Source: Actinoalloteichus caeruleus DSM 43889
GTDB taxonomy: Bacteria > Actinomycetota > Actinomycetes > Mycobacteriales > Pseudonocardiaceae
Length of the DNA stretch: 64,000 nucleotides
NCBI RefSeq assembly: GCF_000429185.2
Contig: NZ_AUBJ02000001.1
Span: 2,294,001-2,358,000 of the forward strand
Reading direction: 5' to 3'
This document shows positions 25,482 through 34,047 of this stretch, in pieces. Numbering within the stretch: the stretch's first letter is position 1; each line of letters opens with the position of its first letter. The position numbers were made by a program, and so were the translations under genes. The notes under the pieces were generated by a model. The model did not search any database. It was not told the origin of the DNA and saw only the letters and a list, made by a program, of their open reading frames with translations.

Positions 25482-26315
25482 ATGGCCGAACGCGAGGTGG
25501 ACGAACGCGAGGTGGACGAACGCGGGGTGGACGGCACGGGAGCGATCGTCCGCGAGGGGGCCCTCGACCGGGTGGGCGCGGCGTTCGCGCCGGTGGTCGA
25601 GGCGACCCGGGCGCGCCTCGCGGCGACCTTCGACGCCGACCGCCTGCACAGCGCCTACCTCTACGGCAGCATCCCCCGGGGCACCGCCGTCCCTGGCACG
25701 TCCGACCTGGACGTCCTGGTGGCCCTGCGAGCGGAGCCATCGGCCACCGACCGGGCCGAGGTCAGGACCATCGAGTCCGAGTTGGACGACGCCTTCCCGG
25801 AGATCGACGGCGCCGGCATCCTCCTGTCGAGCATGACGTCCCTCCTCAGCGACGGGGAGCGGTACGACGGCGGGTTCTTCGTCGCCTGCCTGTGCACCCC
25901 GCTGCTCGGGCAGGACCTCGCCGAGCTGCTGCCCCGTTACCGGCCGGACTCGGTGCTCGCGCGGGAGACGAACGGCGACCTCGGTTCCCTGCTTCCCCGG
26001 TGGCGGGACAGGAACGCCGCCGCCACCACGGACGCCGAGCGGCGTTCCCTCGTGCGCGGGGTCACCAGGCGGGTGGTCCGCACCGGGTTCACGCTGGTCA
26101 TGCCCCGCTGGGGCGGGTGGACCAGCGACCTCACCCGGTCGGCCGACATCTTCGGGCGGTACTACCCGGACCAGGCCGAGCGGATGCGGGCCGTCGCCGA
26201 GGCCGCGTCGGCTCCGACGGCGAACACGGACGTCCTCCCGATGGTCCTCGACGACCTCGGCCCCTGGCTGGCCGAGGAGTACGCCGCCGTGCACGGGGTC
26301 CCCGGGCCGCGCTGA
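25482..26315 (+). CDS. Nucleotidyltransferase-domain protein (aminoglycoside-nucleotidyltransferase-like)
   Basis: A 277-residue protein with a polymerase-beta-type minimal nucleotidyltransferase core: SAYLYGSIPRGTAVPGTSDL carries the GS motif and, with DVLVALR, the DxD-like metal ligands. The C-terminal helical part (WRDRNAAATTDAERRSLVRG, then GFTLVMPRWGGW) is like nucleotidyltransferase-associated helical domains. It may transfer NMP to a drug or a macromolecule, or act as an antitoxin or toxin; none can be chosen. The N-terminus is odd: 15-nt tandem repeats encode REVDEREVDERGVD. ATG 25482 may therefore not be the true start; later starts would remove the repeat. Confidence 0.75.
   Translation: MAEREVDEREVDERGVDGTGAIVREGALDRVGAAFAPVVEATRARLAATFDADRLHSAYLYGSIPRGTAVPGTSDLDVLVALRAEPSATDRAEVRTIESELDDAFPEIDGAGILLSSMTSLLSDGERYDGGFFVACLCTPLLGQDLAELLPRYRPDSVLARETNGDLGSLLPRWRDRNAAATTDAERRSLVRGVTRRVVRTGFTLVMPRWGGWTSDLTRSADIFGRYYPDQAERMRAVAEAASAPTANTDVLPMVLDDLGPWLAEEYAAVHGVPGPR
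25488..25532 (+). repeat. Three tandem 15-bp repeats at the 5' end of the nucleotidyltransferase gene
   Basis: GAACGCGAGGTGGAC occurs twice exactly and a third time with one change (A to G), in frame, encoding the repeated acidic/basic motif EREVD. Confidence 0.95.
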
Positions 26316-26413
26316 CCACGCGCCCGCCGAACGTCCCGCGCGAGGGGGTGGCCGATCACGAACGCCGTGCCACGCCCGCGCCCCGTGGCTGGCCCGCCGG
26401 AAGGGAGGCGAGG

Positions 26414-27187
26414 ATGCCGACCACGTCCTCGACCAGCACCGCCGCCCTCGTCGCCGCGCTCCAGGAACGGACCGCGCGGGCACTGCCCGCCGAACACGTC
26501 GTCCACCTCGGAGGCTGGTGGCTGCGGCACTCCCCCGGCTGCGCGTGGTGGTCGGCGGCCGTGCTGGCGCACGAGGAGCTGGCGGCGGAACCGCTGGCGG
26601 AGCGGGTGGGACGGGCGGAACGCTTCCACGCCGGGTACGGCGGGACCGCCCGCTTCCAGATCAGCCCGGCCTCACCGGGCCAGTTGGACGCGCTGCTGGC
26701 CGGGCGGGGCTATCGCCGGGAGAGTCCGATGTCGTTGCGGACCGCTCCGCTGGACGGGGCGCGCGTCGGGGCGGTCGGCGCCCACCTCCCGGTGTCGGTG
26801 CGAGACCACGCCGACCCGACCTGGTTCGACACCTGGTTCGCCGTGCACGGCGCGGGCCTCGACCGGGAGGCCGAACGTCGGGTGCTCGACCGGCTGGACC
26901 GCCCCTGCGGGTACGCCTCCGTGGCCCTGGACGGGGAGGTGGTGAGCGTGGGCCGGGTGGTCCTCGACGACGGCTGGGCGGGGATCTTCGGCATGGCGAC
27001 AAGGCGGCACGCCCGGGGCCGGGGCGCCGCCCGGCTGGTGTTGGGCGCGTTGGCCGGGTGGGCGGGGCGACGCGGGGCCCACCAGCTCTACCTCCAGGTG
27101 GACGAGGACAACACCGCCGCGCACGGGCTCTACACCCGCGCCGGGTTCACCGAGCTCGCCGCCTACCACTACCGCACCGCCCCCTGA
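26414..27187 (+). CDS. GNAT family N-acetyltransferase
   Basis: A 257-residue acetyltransferase. The C-terminal half carries the GNAT core: GWAGIFGMATRRHARGRGAA is motif A with the R/Q-x-x-G-x-G/A acyl-CoA loop (RGRGAA), followed by LYLQVDEDNTAAHGLYTRAG and F(TELAAYHYR) motif B. The N-terminal half is a degenerate GNAT-like repeat with GGWWLRHSPGCAWWSAAVLA, common in actinobacterial two-domain GNATs. ATG 26414 follows GGGAGGCGAGG. It is co-directional with the nucleotidyltransferase 98 bp upstream. The substrate is unknown. Confidence 0.9.
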   Translation: MPTTSSTSTAALVAALQERTARALPAEHVVHLGGWWLRHSPGCAWWSAAVLAHEELAAEPLAERVGRAERFHAGYGGTARFQISPASPGQLDALLAGRGYRRESPMSLRTAPLDGARVGAVGAHLPVSVRDHADPTWFDTWFAVHGAGLDREAERRVLDRLDRPCGYASVALDGEVVSVGRVVLDDGWAGIFGMATRRHARGRGAARLVLGALAGWAGRRGAHQLYLQVDEDNTAAHGLYTRAGFTELAAYHYRTAP

Positions 27188-27300
27188 GCGGTGCCGGGCG
27201 GCGTCCTCGTCCGCCACGACGGGCGGCCGGGCCGGTCGACTACCGTGGCGGAGGCTCACGGTCCGTTCCGGGGAGTCGAGGCGCGAGGAAGGAGCCGCTG

Positions 27301-28023
27301 GTGCGGGTCGACATCTGGTCCGATCTGGTCTGCCCCTGGTGCTACCTGGGCAAGAAGCGGTTCGAGCGGGCGCTCGACGCCGCCGGCCTCGGTGACCGCG
27401 TCGAGGTGGTGTACCGGTCCTTCCAGCTCGACCCCGGCTTCCCCCGGGGTGAGACCCGCGACCAGGCCGAGGTGCTGGCCGCGAAGTTCGGCACCTCCCG
27501 GGAGGAGGCGGCCCGGATGGCGACGGACATGGAGCGCACGGCGGCCGGGGACGGGCTGGAGTTCCGGATGGGCGAGCTGCGGTACGGCAACACCTTCGAC
27601 GCCCACCGCCTGGTCCAGTGCGCCGCTGGGCTGGGGACCGGCCCGCGCATGGTCGAGCGGCTGTTCCGCGCGCACTTCTCCGAGCAGCGGTCGCTGTTCG
27701 ACCGGGACTCCCTCGTGCTGCTCGCCACCGAGGCCGGGGTGGACGAGGCGACGGCCGGCCGGGTGCTCGACGACGGGGACGCGCACGCCGACGCGGTGCG
27801 CGCCGATCTCGACCTGGCTCGCCGGCTCGGGGTGAGCGGGGTGCCGTTCTTCGTGCTCGACGGCAGGTACGGGGTGTCGGGCGCGCAACCGGTCGAGGTG
27901 CTGGCACGTGCCCTGGCCACGGCCGCCGGGGTGGACGAGCGGGCCGCCGACCCGACGAGGGGCGAGGGTGGGGCGGCGTGTGCGGTCCCGGACGGCGCGG
28001 CGGGGTCCGGGTCGACCGGCTGA
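27301..28023 (+). CDS. DsbA family (FrnE-like) thiol oxidoreductase
   Basis: A 240-residue cytoplasmic DsbA-fold protein of the FrnE/polyketide-isomerase type. The active site is WSDLVCPWCYLG (CPWC, residues 11-14) at the very N-terminus, with FDAHRLVQCAAGLG, LFRAHFSEQRSLFDRDSLVL and the cis-Pro loop GVSGVPFFVLDGRYGVSGAQ. FrnE-type enzymes act as disulfide isomerases or polyketide-modifying factors. GTG 27301 follows GAAGGAG. The C-terminal 25 residues (including AACAVPDG) extend beyond the usual fold. Confidence 0.9.
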   Translation: MRVDIWSDLVCPWCYLGKKRFERALDAAGLGDRVEVVYRSFQLDPGFPRGETRDQAEVLAAKFGTSREEAARMATDMERTAAGDGLEFRMGELRYGNTFDAHRLVQCAAGLGTGPRMVERLFRAHFSEQRSLFDRDSLVLLATEAGVDEATAGRVLDDGDAHADAVRADLDLARRLGVSGVPFFVLDGRYGVSGAQPVEVLARALATAAGVDERAADPTRGEGGAACAVPDGAAGSGSTG

Positions 28024-28067
28024 TCCCGTCCCGGGCGTTCGGTGGGCCGCCCCACCGCGCCGCCGGC

Positions 28068-28853
28068 TCAGAGGGTTCGGGTGGCGCCGCCGTCGATGAG
28101 CAGGTCCGCGCCCGCGACGCTGGCGGCCAGCGGTGAGGCCAGGTAGGCGACGAGGTGCGCGACCTCGAGGGGTTCGACGAGCCGACCGGTGGTCATGCCC
28201 GAGGCGTCGGGCAGGCCGGCGAGCAGGTCGTCGAGGGGGATGCCCAGCGAGCGGGCGAGGGCGGCGCCGTACCCCTCTGGGTGTTCCCACAGATCGGTGC
28301 GCACCGGTCCCGGGGAGACGGTGTTGACCCGGACGCCCCGGGGCCCGTACTCGGCGTCGAGGCCCTTGGCGAACGCGGTGAGCGCGGCCTTGGCCACCGC
28401 GTAGGGCAACGGGCCGGCGCCGGGCGTCCGCGCCGCGTTGGAGGACACGGTGACGATGCTGCCGCGCTGGTCGAGCAGGCTGGGCAGCAGGTGCCGGGTG
28501 ACGCGGACCGCGCTGAACAGGTTGAGCTCGAAGGTGGCGTGCCACAGGGCGTCGGAGGTCCCCAGGAACCCGCTGGTCTGGCCGTCACCACCGTCGCCGC
28601 CTCCGACGTTGTTCACCAGGACGTCGACCGCGCCGAGTTCCGCGAGGGCCGCGCCGGCGAGGTCCCGCGCGCCCTGCTCGGTGCCGAGGTCGGCGGTGAC
28701 GGCCGTCGTGCCGGGCACTGGCGGATCGGGGGCGCGGCGGGCGCCGACCACCACCCGGACTCCCTGTTCGGCGAGGACGGCCGCGATGGCGCGGCCGATG
28801 CCCCGACTTCCGCCGGTGACCACCGCTGTCTTCCCGCTCAGGCGAAGATCCAC
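28068..28853 (-). CDS. Short-chain dehydrogenase/reductase
   Basis: A 261-residue classical SDR: TAVVTGGSRGIGRAIAAVLA (cofactor), DVLVNNVGGGDGGDG (NNxG), SIVTVSSNAART (Ser), LPYAVAKAALTAFAKGL (YxxxK), VSPGPVRTDLW. GTG 28853 is chosen because AAGGGAG lies five bases upstream; the TTG 15 bases earlier has none. It is divergent from a TetR gene with a 24-bp dyad between them, so it is a single-gene TetR target. Substrate unknown. Confidence 0.9.
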   Translation of the reverse strand: MDLRLSGKTAVVTGGSRGIGRAIAAVLAEQGVRVVVGARRAPDPPVPGTTAVTADLGTEQGARDLAGAALAELGAVDVLVNNVGGGDGGDGQTSGFLGTSDALWHATFELNLFSAVRVTRHLLPSLLDQRGSIVTVSSNAARTPGAGPLPYAVAKAALTAFAKGLDAEYGPRGVRVNTVSPGPVRTDLWEHPEGYGAALARSLGIPLDDLLAGLPDASGMTTGRLVEPLEVAHLVAYLASPLAASVAGADLLIDGGATRTL

Positions 28854-28898
28854 CAGAACTCCCTTCAACCACTACTTCGTTGATGCCACTACTGAGTT

Positions 28899-28922
28899 AG
28901 TTGCTACACGAATGTAGCAACT
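28899..28922. promoter_or_regulatory. TetR operator candidate: 10-bp arms, 4-bp spacer
   Basis: AGTTGCTACA-CGAA-TGTAGCAACT, a perfect dyad in a notably AT-rich gap between the SDR and its divergent TetR gene. Confidence 0.82.
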
Positions 28923-28973
28923 TCGAGGGAAGGGGTGGCACGGCGGTACGCTCCCGGCGGGGAGGGCACGGTG

Positions 28974-29594
28974 ATGCGGGACGACACGGAACGGACCCCG
29001 GGGCCGGGACGCGCCCGACGCGCGGACGCCGAACGCACCGTGCGCGCCATCCTCGCCGCCGCCGAACGGGTGCTCAGCCAGGAGCCCGGGGCCACGATGG
29101 AACGCATCGCCGCCGAGGCGGGGGTCGCGCGGACGACGGTGCACCGGCGCTTCGCCACCAGGGAGGACCTCGTCTCCTCGCTGACGGTCCTGGCGGCCCA
29201 GCAGTTGGAGGCGGCGGTCCTGGCCGGCCGCCCCGAGAGCGCCCCACCCCTGGTCGCCCTGCACGAGGTGACGGCCAACGTGCTGCGCATCAAACGGACC
29301 TGGAGCTTCGCGATGGGCGTCCACTCCGAACACCCCGAGGTGATGCGCGTCCACACCGACACCCGCGCCCGGTGCGTCGCCCTGTTCCGCCGGGCCCGCG
29401 ACGCCGGTGCGGTGCGCTCGGACGTCGACCCCGACTGGGCCAGCCGGGTGTACTACGGGCTCATCCAGGCCGCGGCCGAGGACCTGGCCGAGGAGCCGAC
29501 ACCGGCCGAACTGGACGCAGCCGCCGCGCGAGTGGTCGACACGCTGTTCACGGGAGTCGGAGCCGGCGGCGGCACGCCCCACCGGTCGGGCTGA
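28974..29594 (+). CDS. TetR family transcriptional regulator
   Basis: A 206-residue regulator with N-terminal HTH (AILAAAERVLSQEPGATMER, IAAEAGVARTTVHRRFATRE) and a C-domain of the TetR_C type. ATG 28974 with GGAGGG at 28961-28966 is preferred to the GTG at 28935. It is divergent from the SDR, its likely target, via the dyad at 28899-28922. Confidence 0.9.
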   Translation: MRDDTERTPGPGRARRADAERTVRAILAAAERVLSQEPGATMERIAAEAGVARTTVHRRFATREDLVSSLTVLAAQQLEAAVLAGRPESAPPLVALHEVTANVLRIKRTWSFAMGVHSEHPEVMRVHTDTRARCVALFRRARDAGAVRSDVDPDWASRVYYGLIQAAAEDLAEEPTPAELDAAAARVVDTLFTGVGAGGGTPHRSG

Positions 29595-29849
29595 GCCCGG
29601 CCACGAACACGTGGGAGCCCGGCCGCCCCGCGCCCGCCACCCGGCGGAGGACCCGGTCCCCGGTGGGGTGGCTGGGGTGGGACCGCCACCCGTCGCGACT
29701 CCCACCCGGCCGAGCCGGGACGTGCGCGGCGGCGACGCCCGGACGGGATCGGGGAGGGGACGACCTCGGGGAGACCGGGGTCGCCGTGTCGACCCCAACC
29801 CACGAACACGCGGCCCGAGGGGCCATCCCACGACAAGGGGCCCGAACCG

Positions 29850-31607
29850 TCACTCCTGGGTATGACCCAGGTCGGGTTCGGGCACCAACATCAGCGTGCG
29901 CGACGTCGCGGCCTCCAACTCGAGAACGACGATCTCGTTGCCCCCGGGGCGCAGCACGGGCCCGGGGACGTAGAGGGTCCGCTGCGGACCGCGCCGCCAG
30001 TACCGCCCGAGGGCGAAGCCGTTGATCCAGACCACGCCCTTGGTCCAGTCCGGCAGGGAGACGAAGGTGTCCGCCGGCTGCTCGATCCGGACGGTCCCCC
30101 GGTGCAGTCCCGGTCCGGCTGGCAGCCCGGTGGCCGGCGAGTACGGGGCGGCGGCCAGTTGCTCCGCCGACAGCGGCAGCGGGTGGCAGCTCCAGCCGGT
30201 CACCTCGGTCCCGTCGACGAACACCCCGCCGAGGACGCCCTTGCGGTCGGCCAGCCCCTCCCCGTAGTTCACCCGCCCCTGGTTCTCCACCAGCAGGTCG
30301 AGCCGGGCACCGGCCGGTGCCCGCAGCGCCAGCGCCCGCTCGCGGTGCTCCCGCTCCAGCACCCCCACCGGCGCGCCGTCCACGAAGACCTGGGCGCGGT
30401 CGTGCACGTCCTCGACGACGAGCACCCCGTCCACCGCCGCCGGCAGGGTGGTCCGGTAGAGCACGAAACCGTAGGCCTGGCCCAACTCCTCCATCGTGAG
30501 CGGCCGGTCGGCGGCGACCCCCTCGGCGAGGAGGTCCACGGCAGGGAGCAACGCCGCCGACTCGTCCAGGCTGACCGCCGTCTCCGGAAGGCGGGGCCCC
30601 CGAGCGGGCACCGGCTCGTCGGGGACGGGGGCGTACCGGGCGATGACCTCGCGGAACGCCGCGAACTTCGGGGTGGGATCACCGCTCTCCGACAGCGGGG
30701 CGTCGTAGTCGTAGGAGTTCACGGTGGGCAGGTACCGGCCGTTGTCGTTGGCGCCGTTGAGGAAGCCGAAACTGGTCCCGCCGTGGAACATGTAGAAGTT
30801 CACCGAGGCACCGGCGGCCAGCAGCTCGTCCAGGGTGGACGCCGCGTCCTCGGGCTCGCGCACGTGGTGCGGCCCACCCCACCGGTCGAACCAGCCGTGC
30901 CAGAACTCCATGCACATCAACGGCCCCGTGGGCTGCCCCTCCCGCAAGCGGGCCAGGTTCTCCGCCGCCCGCGAGCCGAAGTTGCCGGTGCGCAGCACCC
31001 CGGGCAGGCCTCCGGCGGCCAGCATCTCCTCGGAGGGCTGGTCGCTGGTGAACAACGGGACGTCCACCCCGCCGGCCCGCAGGAACTCCGCCACCCGCTC
31101 CAGGTACTCCTGGTCCCGGCCGTAGGCGCCGAACTCGTTCTCCACCTGCACGGCCAGCACCGGCCCGCCCCGGGTCACCAGGTGGGGGACCACCAACGGC
31201 AACAGCCGGGCCAGGAAGCGCTCCACCGCCGCCAGGTAGGTGGGGTCGGTGGAGCGGAGCCGCACCCCGGGTTCCGCCAGCAACCAGGCGGGCAGCCCCC
31301 CGAACTCCCACTCCGCGCAGATGTAGGGGCCGGGGCGCAGCAGCACGTGCAGCCCCTCCGCCCCGGCCAGCCGCAGGAACCGGGGGAGGTCGAGCCCGTC
31401 CTCGGCGGTGAGGTCGTCCGGCGTCGGTTGGTGCAGGTTCCACGGGACGTAGGTCTCCACGGTGTTCAGCCCCATCAGCCGGGCCTTGCGAAGCCTGTCC
31501 TCCCACTGGTCGGGGTGGACCCGGAAGTAGTGCAGTGCGCCGGAGATGATGCGCGTCGGCTTCCCGTCCAACAGGAAGTCGTCGTCACCAATGGCGAATT
31601 CGGGCAT
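29850..31607 (-). CDS. GH35 beta-galactosidase
   Basis: A 585-residue GH35 enzyme without a signal peptide, so intracellular. The TIM barrel opens with GDDDFLLDGKPTRIISGALH and continues YVPWNLHQP, RPGPYICAEWEFGGLPAWLL. The acid/base Glu is in AVQVENEFGAYG and the nucleophile Glu in CMEFWHGWFDRWG; FYMFHGGTSFGFLNGA is also diagnostic. Jelly-roll domains follow, ending LPDWTKGVVWINGFALGRYW and GGNEIVVLEL. It releases terminal beta-galactose. Its ATG is one base after the stop of the ROK repressor gene (TGA-T-ATG geometry on the minus strand), so it forms the second gene of a ROK-GH35 operon. Confidence 0.95.
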   Translation of the reverse strand: MPEFAIGDDDFLLDGKPTRIISGALHYFRVHPDQWEDRLRKARLMGLNTVETYVPWNLHQPTPDDLTAEDGLDLPRFLRLAGAEGLHVLLRPGPYICAEWEFGGLPAWLLAEPGVRLRSTDPTYLAAVERFLARLLPLVVPHLVTRGGPVLAVQVENEFGAYGRDQEYLERVAEFLRAGGVDVPLFTSDQPSEEMLAAGGLPGVLRTGNFGSRAAENLARLREGQPTGPLMCMEFWHGWFDRWGGPHHVREPEDAASTLDELLAAGASVNFYMFHGGTSFGFLNGANDNGRYLPTVNSYDYDAPLSESGDPTPKFAAFREVIARYAPVPDEPVPARGPRLPETAVSLDESAALLPAVDLLAEGVAADRPLTMEELGQAYGFVLYRTTLPAAVDGVLVVEDVHDRAQVFVDGAPVGVLEREHRERALALRAPAGARLDLLVENQGRVNYGEGLADRKGVLGGVFVDGTEVTGWSCHPLPLSAEQLAAAPYSPATGLPAGPGLHRGTVRIEQPADTFVSLPDWTKGVVWINGFALGRYWRRGPQRTLYVPGPVLRPGGNEIVVLELEAATSRTLMLVPEPDLGHTQE

Positions 31608-31608
31608 G

Positions 31609-32868
31609 TCAGCGCTCCCGGTGGGCGGTCGTCGGAACGGGGTCGCGACGCGGCGCGGCCGACGGGCCGCCCGCGACGAGTCCTTCGAGGGCCAGTGCGG
31701 CGACGCCCAGGCTCACGGCGTGCCCCTCCACCCCGGACAGCCGCCAGTCGACGGCCGCGAGGTTGCGGGGCAGGGCGTGGGTGGCGGCGCCGTCGCGGGC
31801 GGCGGGCAGCAACCAGCGGCCCAGGCGGGTCGCCACCCAGCTGCCGAGCACCACGGTGTCGGGGTTGAGGACGTTGACCAGGTTGGCGAGGGCGACACCG
31901 AGGGTGGCGCCCACCTCGTCGAGCACGGCGAGGGCACGCGGATCGTCCCGGCCGGCGGCCGAGGCCAACGCGTCGACGGTGGCGGACTCGTCGGCGTGGA
32001 GCAGCGGGTCGCGCGGGTCGCGTTCGCGCAGCGTCGCCACGATGCCGGGAGCGCCCACATAGGCCTCGACGCAGCCGGTCCTGCCACACCGGCAGGTCCG
32101 TCCGCCGGGGACCAGCAGGGTGTGCCCCCACTCCCCCGCCGCGTCGGTGGCTCCCCGGTACAGGCGCTGGTCGACGGCGATCCCCACGCCGACCCCGGTT
32201 CCGAGGGTCACCACCGCCAGGTCGTGGGCGGCGCGTCCCCCGCCGAACCACAGCTCGGCCACCGTGCTCGCCTTCAGCGGGTTCTCCAGGAAGGGTTCGC
32301 TCCCGAAGGCGTCCGCCAGGAGCCCCCGGAACCTCCCCTCCGGGTCACCGTCCTCGTAGGCCCCGGTGGCGGCGGGGAACAGGGACACCCCGCTGTCGGT
32401 GTGCCGCTGCCCCGGCAGGCTCACCCCGATCCCGAGCAGGCGGTCCCGGGTCAGCCGACCACGGTCGAAGATGCCGCGCACCAGGTCGACGACGTGCCGG
32501 GCCACCACGTCGGGCTGGTGGTCCTCCGGTCCGATCTCCCGGTGCCCCGAGTCGAGGCCGCGCAGCGCGAGGTCGAACAGGTCGGCGCGGACGTAGGTCT
32601 CGGCGACGTCCACGCCGACGAGGACGCCGTGGTCCCCGTTCACCGCGAGCCGCGCCCGGGGACGACCGCCACCGGAGTCCTCCCTGCCGACCTCGACGAG
32701 CACCCCGAGGGCGAGCAGTTCGGTGGTCAGGGTGGCGACGGTGGCGGGGGAGAGCCCCGTCTCGGCCGCCAGCCACTGGCGGGTGACCGCCCGCTCGGCC
32801 GAGTACACGCGTCGCAGCAGGTCGAAGCGGTTCTCCCTGCGGATGTCCCGCGAGGAACGAGGACGCAC
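31609..32868 (-). CDS. ROK family transcriptional repressor
   Basis: A 419-residue repressor. N-terminal winged HTH (RVYSAERAVTRQWLAAETGL, SPATVATLTTELLALGVLVE), then the ROK fold with VGVDVAETYVRADL, VVTLGTGVGVGIAVDQRLYR, GEWGHTLL and the zinc motif CRCGRTGCVEAY. GTG 32868 is preferred because GGAGGAGGAGG lies directly upstream; the TTG at 32925 has none. It heads an operon with the GH35 gene and is divergent from the GH43-like and heparinase-like genes. It probably represses both transcripts until a sugar inducer, likely galactose-related, is present. Confidence 0.92.
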   Translation of the reverse strand: MRPRSSRDIRRENRFDLLRRVYSAERAVTRQWLAAETGLSPATVATLTTELLALGVLVEVGREDSGGGRPRARLAVNGDHGVLVGVDVAETYVRADLFDLALRGLDSGHREIGPEDHQPDVVARHVVDLVRGIFDRGRLTRDRLLGIGVSLPGQRHTDSGVSLFPAATGAYEDGDPEGRFRGLLADAFGSEPFLENPLKASTVAELWFGGGRAAHDLAVVTLGTGVGVGIAVDQRLYRGATDAAGEWGHTLLVPGGRTCRCGRTGCVEAYVGAPGIVATLRERDPRDPLLHADESATVDALASAAGRDDPRALAVLDEVGATLGVALANLVNVLNPDTVVLGSWVATRLGRWLLPAARDGAATHALPRNLAAVDWRLSGVEGHAVSLGVAALALEGLVAGGPSAAPRRDPVPTTAHRER

Positions 32869-32924
32869 GACACCCTCCTCCTCCGGTGCCAGCGAGTCCA
32901 CCGGCGGGCCGGGGACTTTTTCCA

Positions 32925-32943
32925 AGGGTCGGATTTTGACCCT
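32925..32943. promoter_or_regulatory. Candidate ROK operator: AGGGTC-N7-GACCCT
   Basis: Inverted repeat with 6-bp arms and an AT-rich 7-bp centre (GGATTTT), 57 bp upstream of the ROK GTG, in the divergent gap. Confidence 0.55.
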
Positions 32944-33165
32944 AGTCCCGCTCGGACCGCGAGGGCCAGCCGCCCGACGGCCCCGCGGCGGCCCCGGCCG
33001 GAAACGGCCGTCCCCGCTTCCCCGGATCCCGGGGACGCGGCCCAGATGGGCTGACTTCGGTCAAACCCCGCCCACGGGCGGGGACGGCCTTGTCCACCGG
33101 CCGCACCGCACGCAGGATCACCCCACGGCGAACGGCCTGGCCTCGCCGCCACGGCAGTGGGAGGG

Positions 33166-33957
33166 ATGAGGAGCAGGGTGCGCTACGTCTTCACCGCGTT
33201 CACCAACGGCAGCGAGAGCAACATGTACGTCTACGAGTCGGCGGACGCCACCGACTTCACCCTGCTCCACGGCCCCGCCTACGAACCCCCGACCGGACTG
33301 GTGCGGGACCCCTCCGTCACCCGGCACGGCGGCCGCTGGTTCGTCGCCCACACCACGGGCTGGGAGACCGGGAACTTCGCGCTGGCCGTCAGCGACGACC
33401 TCATCCAGTGGCGGCACCACACCACGGTGGAGGTCGGCGTGGGGTGGGTGCGCAACACCTGGGCTCCGGAGTTCTTCCGCGACCCGGCCACCGGGCGGCA
33501 GCACGTCGTCGTCTCCCTCTCCACCGGCTCCTACGGCCCCTTCCGCCCGCACCTGTTCACCGCCGAGGACGACGAACTGACCCGCTGGTCGGGGCCGGTG
33601 GAGCTGGCCGGCATCGGCCCCAACCACATCGACACCTTCCTCGTGCACCACGGCGGCGAATACCACGCCTTCGCCAAGAACGAGACCGACAAGGTCGTCG
33701 AACACGCCGTGGCACCCGCGCTCACCGGGCCCTACCGCTTCGTGGACACCGGCGACTTCGCCGGGTGGGGACGGGTGGAGGGTCCCGCGCTGACCGTGCT
33801 CCCCGACGGCCGCCACCGCATCTACCTGGACGGCTACACCACCTCCCGCTACGTCTACAGCGACAGCGCGGACCTGCGGACCTGGTCACCGCCCCGGGAG
33901 CTGCCCGGCGGGCTCTCGGGCTCCGTGCGGCACGGATCGGTGTTCCGCGAGGAATGA
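33166..33957 (+). CDS. GH43-like five-bladed beta-propeller protein
   Basis: A 263-residue glycoside hydrolase-like propeller without a signal peptide. Blade signatures: GLVRDPSVTRHGGRWFVAHT (DPSV with the catalytic-base-type Asp), VRNTWAPEFFRDPATG (WAPE, typical of GH43), IGPNHIDTFLVHHGGEYHAF and GRVEGPALTVLPDGRHRIYL (EGP with the acid-type Glu). It is shorter than most GH43 enzymes but has all core blades. The start is uncertain: ATG 33166 touches GGGAGGG; GTG 33178 has better spacing. It follows the divergent ROK promoter and precedes the heparinase-like gene, so belongs to the glycan-use cluster. Substrate undetermined. Confidence 0.8.
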   Translation: MRSRVRYVFTAFTNGSESNMYVYESADATDFTLLHGPAYEPPTGLVRDPSVTRHGGRWFVAHTTGWETGNFALAVSDDLIQWRHHTTVEVGVGWVRNTWAPEFFRDPATGRQHVVVSLSTGSYGPFRPHLFTAEDDELTRWSGPVELAGIGPNHIDTFLVHHGGEYHAFAKNETDKVVEHAVAPALTGPYRFVDTGDFAGWGRVEGPALTVLPDGRHRIYLDGYTTSRYVYSDSADLRTWSPPRELPGGLSGSVRHGSVFREE

Positions 33958-34047
33958 GCGACGACCGGGGAGGGCCGAGACTCCCCGGTCGCGGAAACGG
34001 GGGTTGACCGGGACGGACAGGCTGGGGGCCACGGGAAGGGCGACGAG

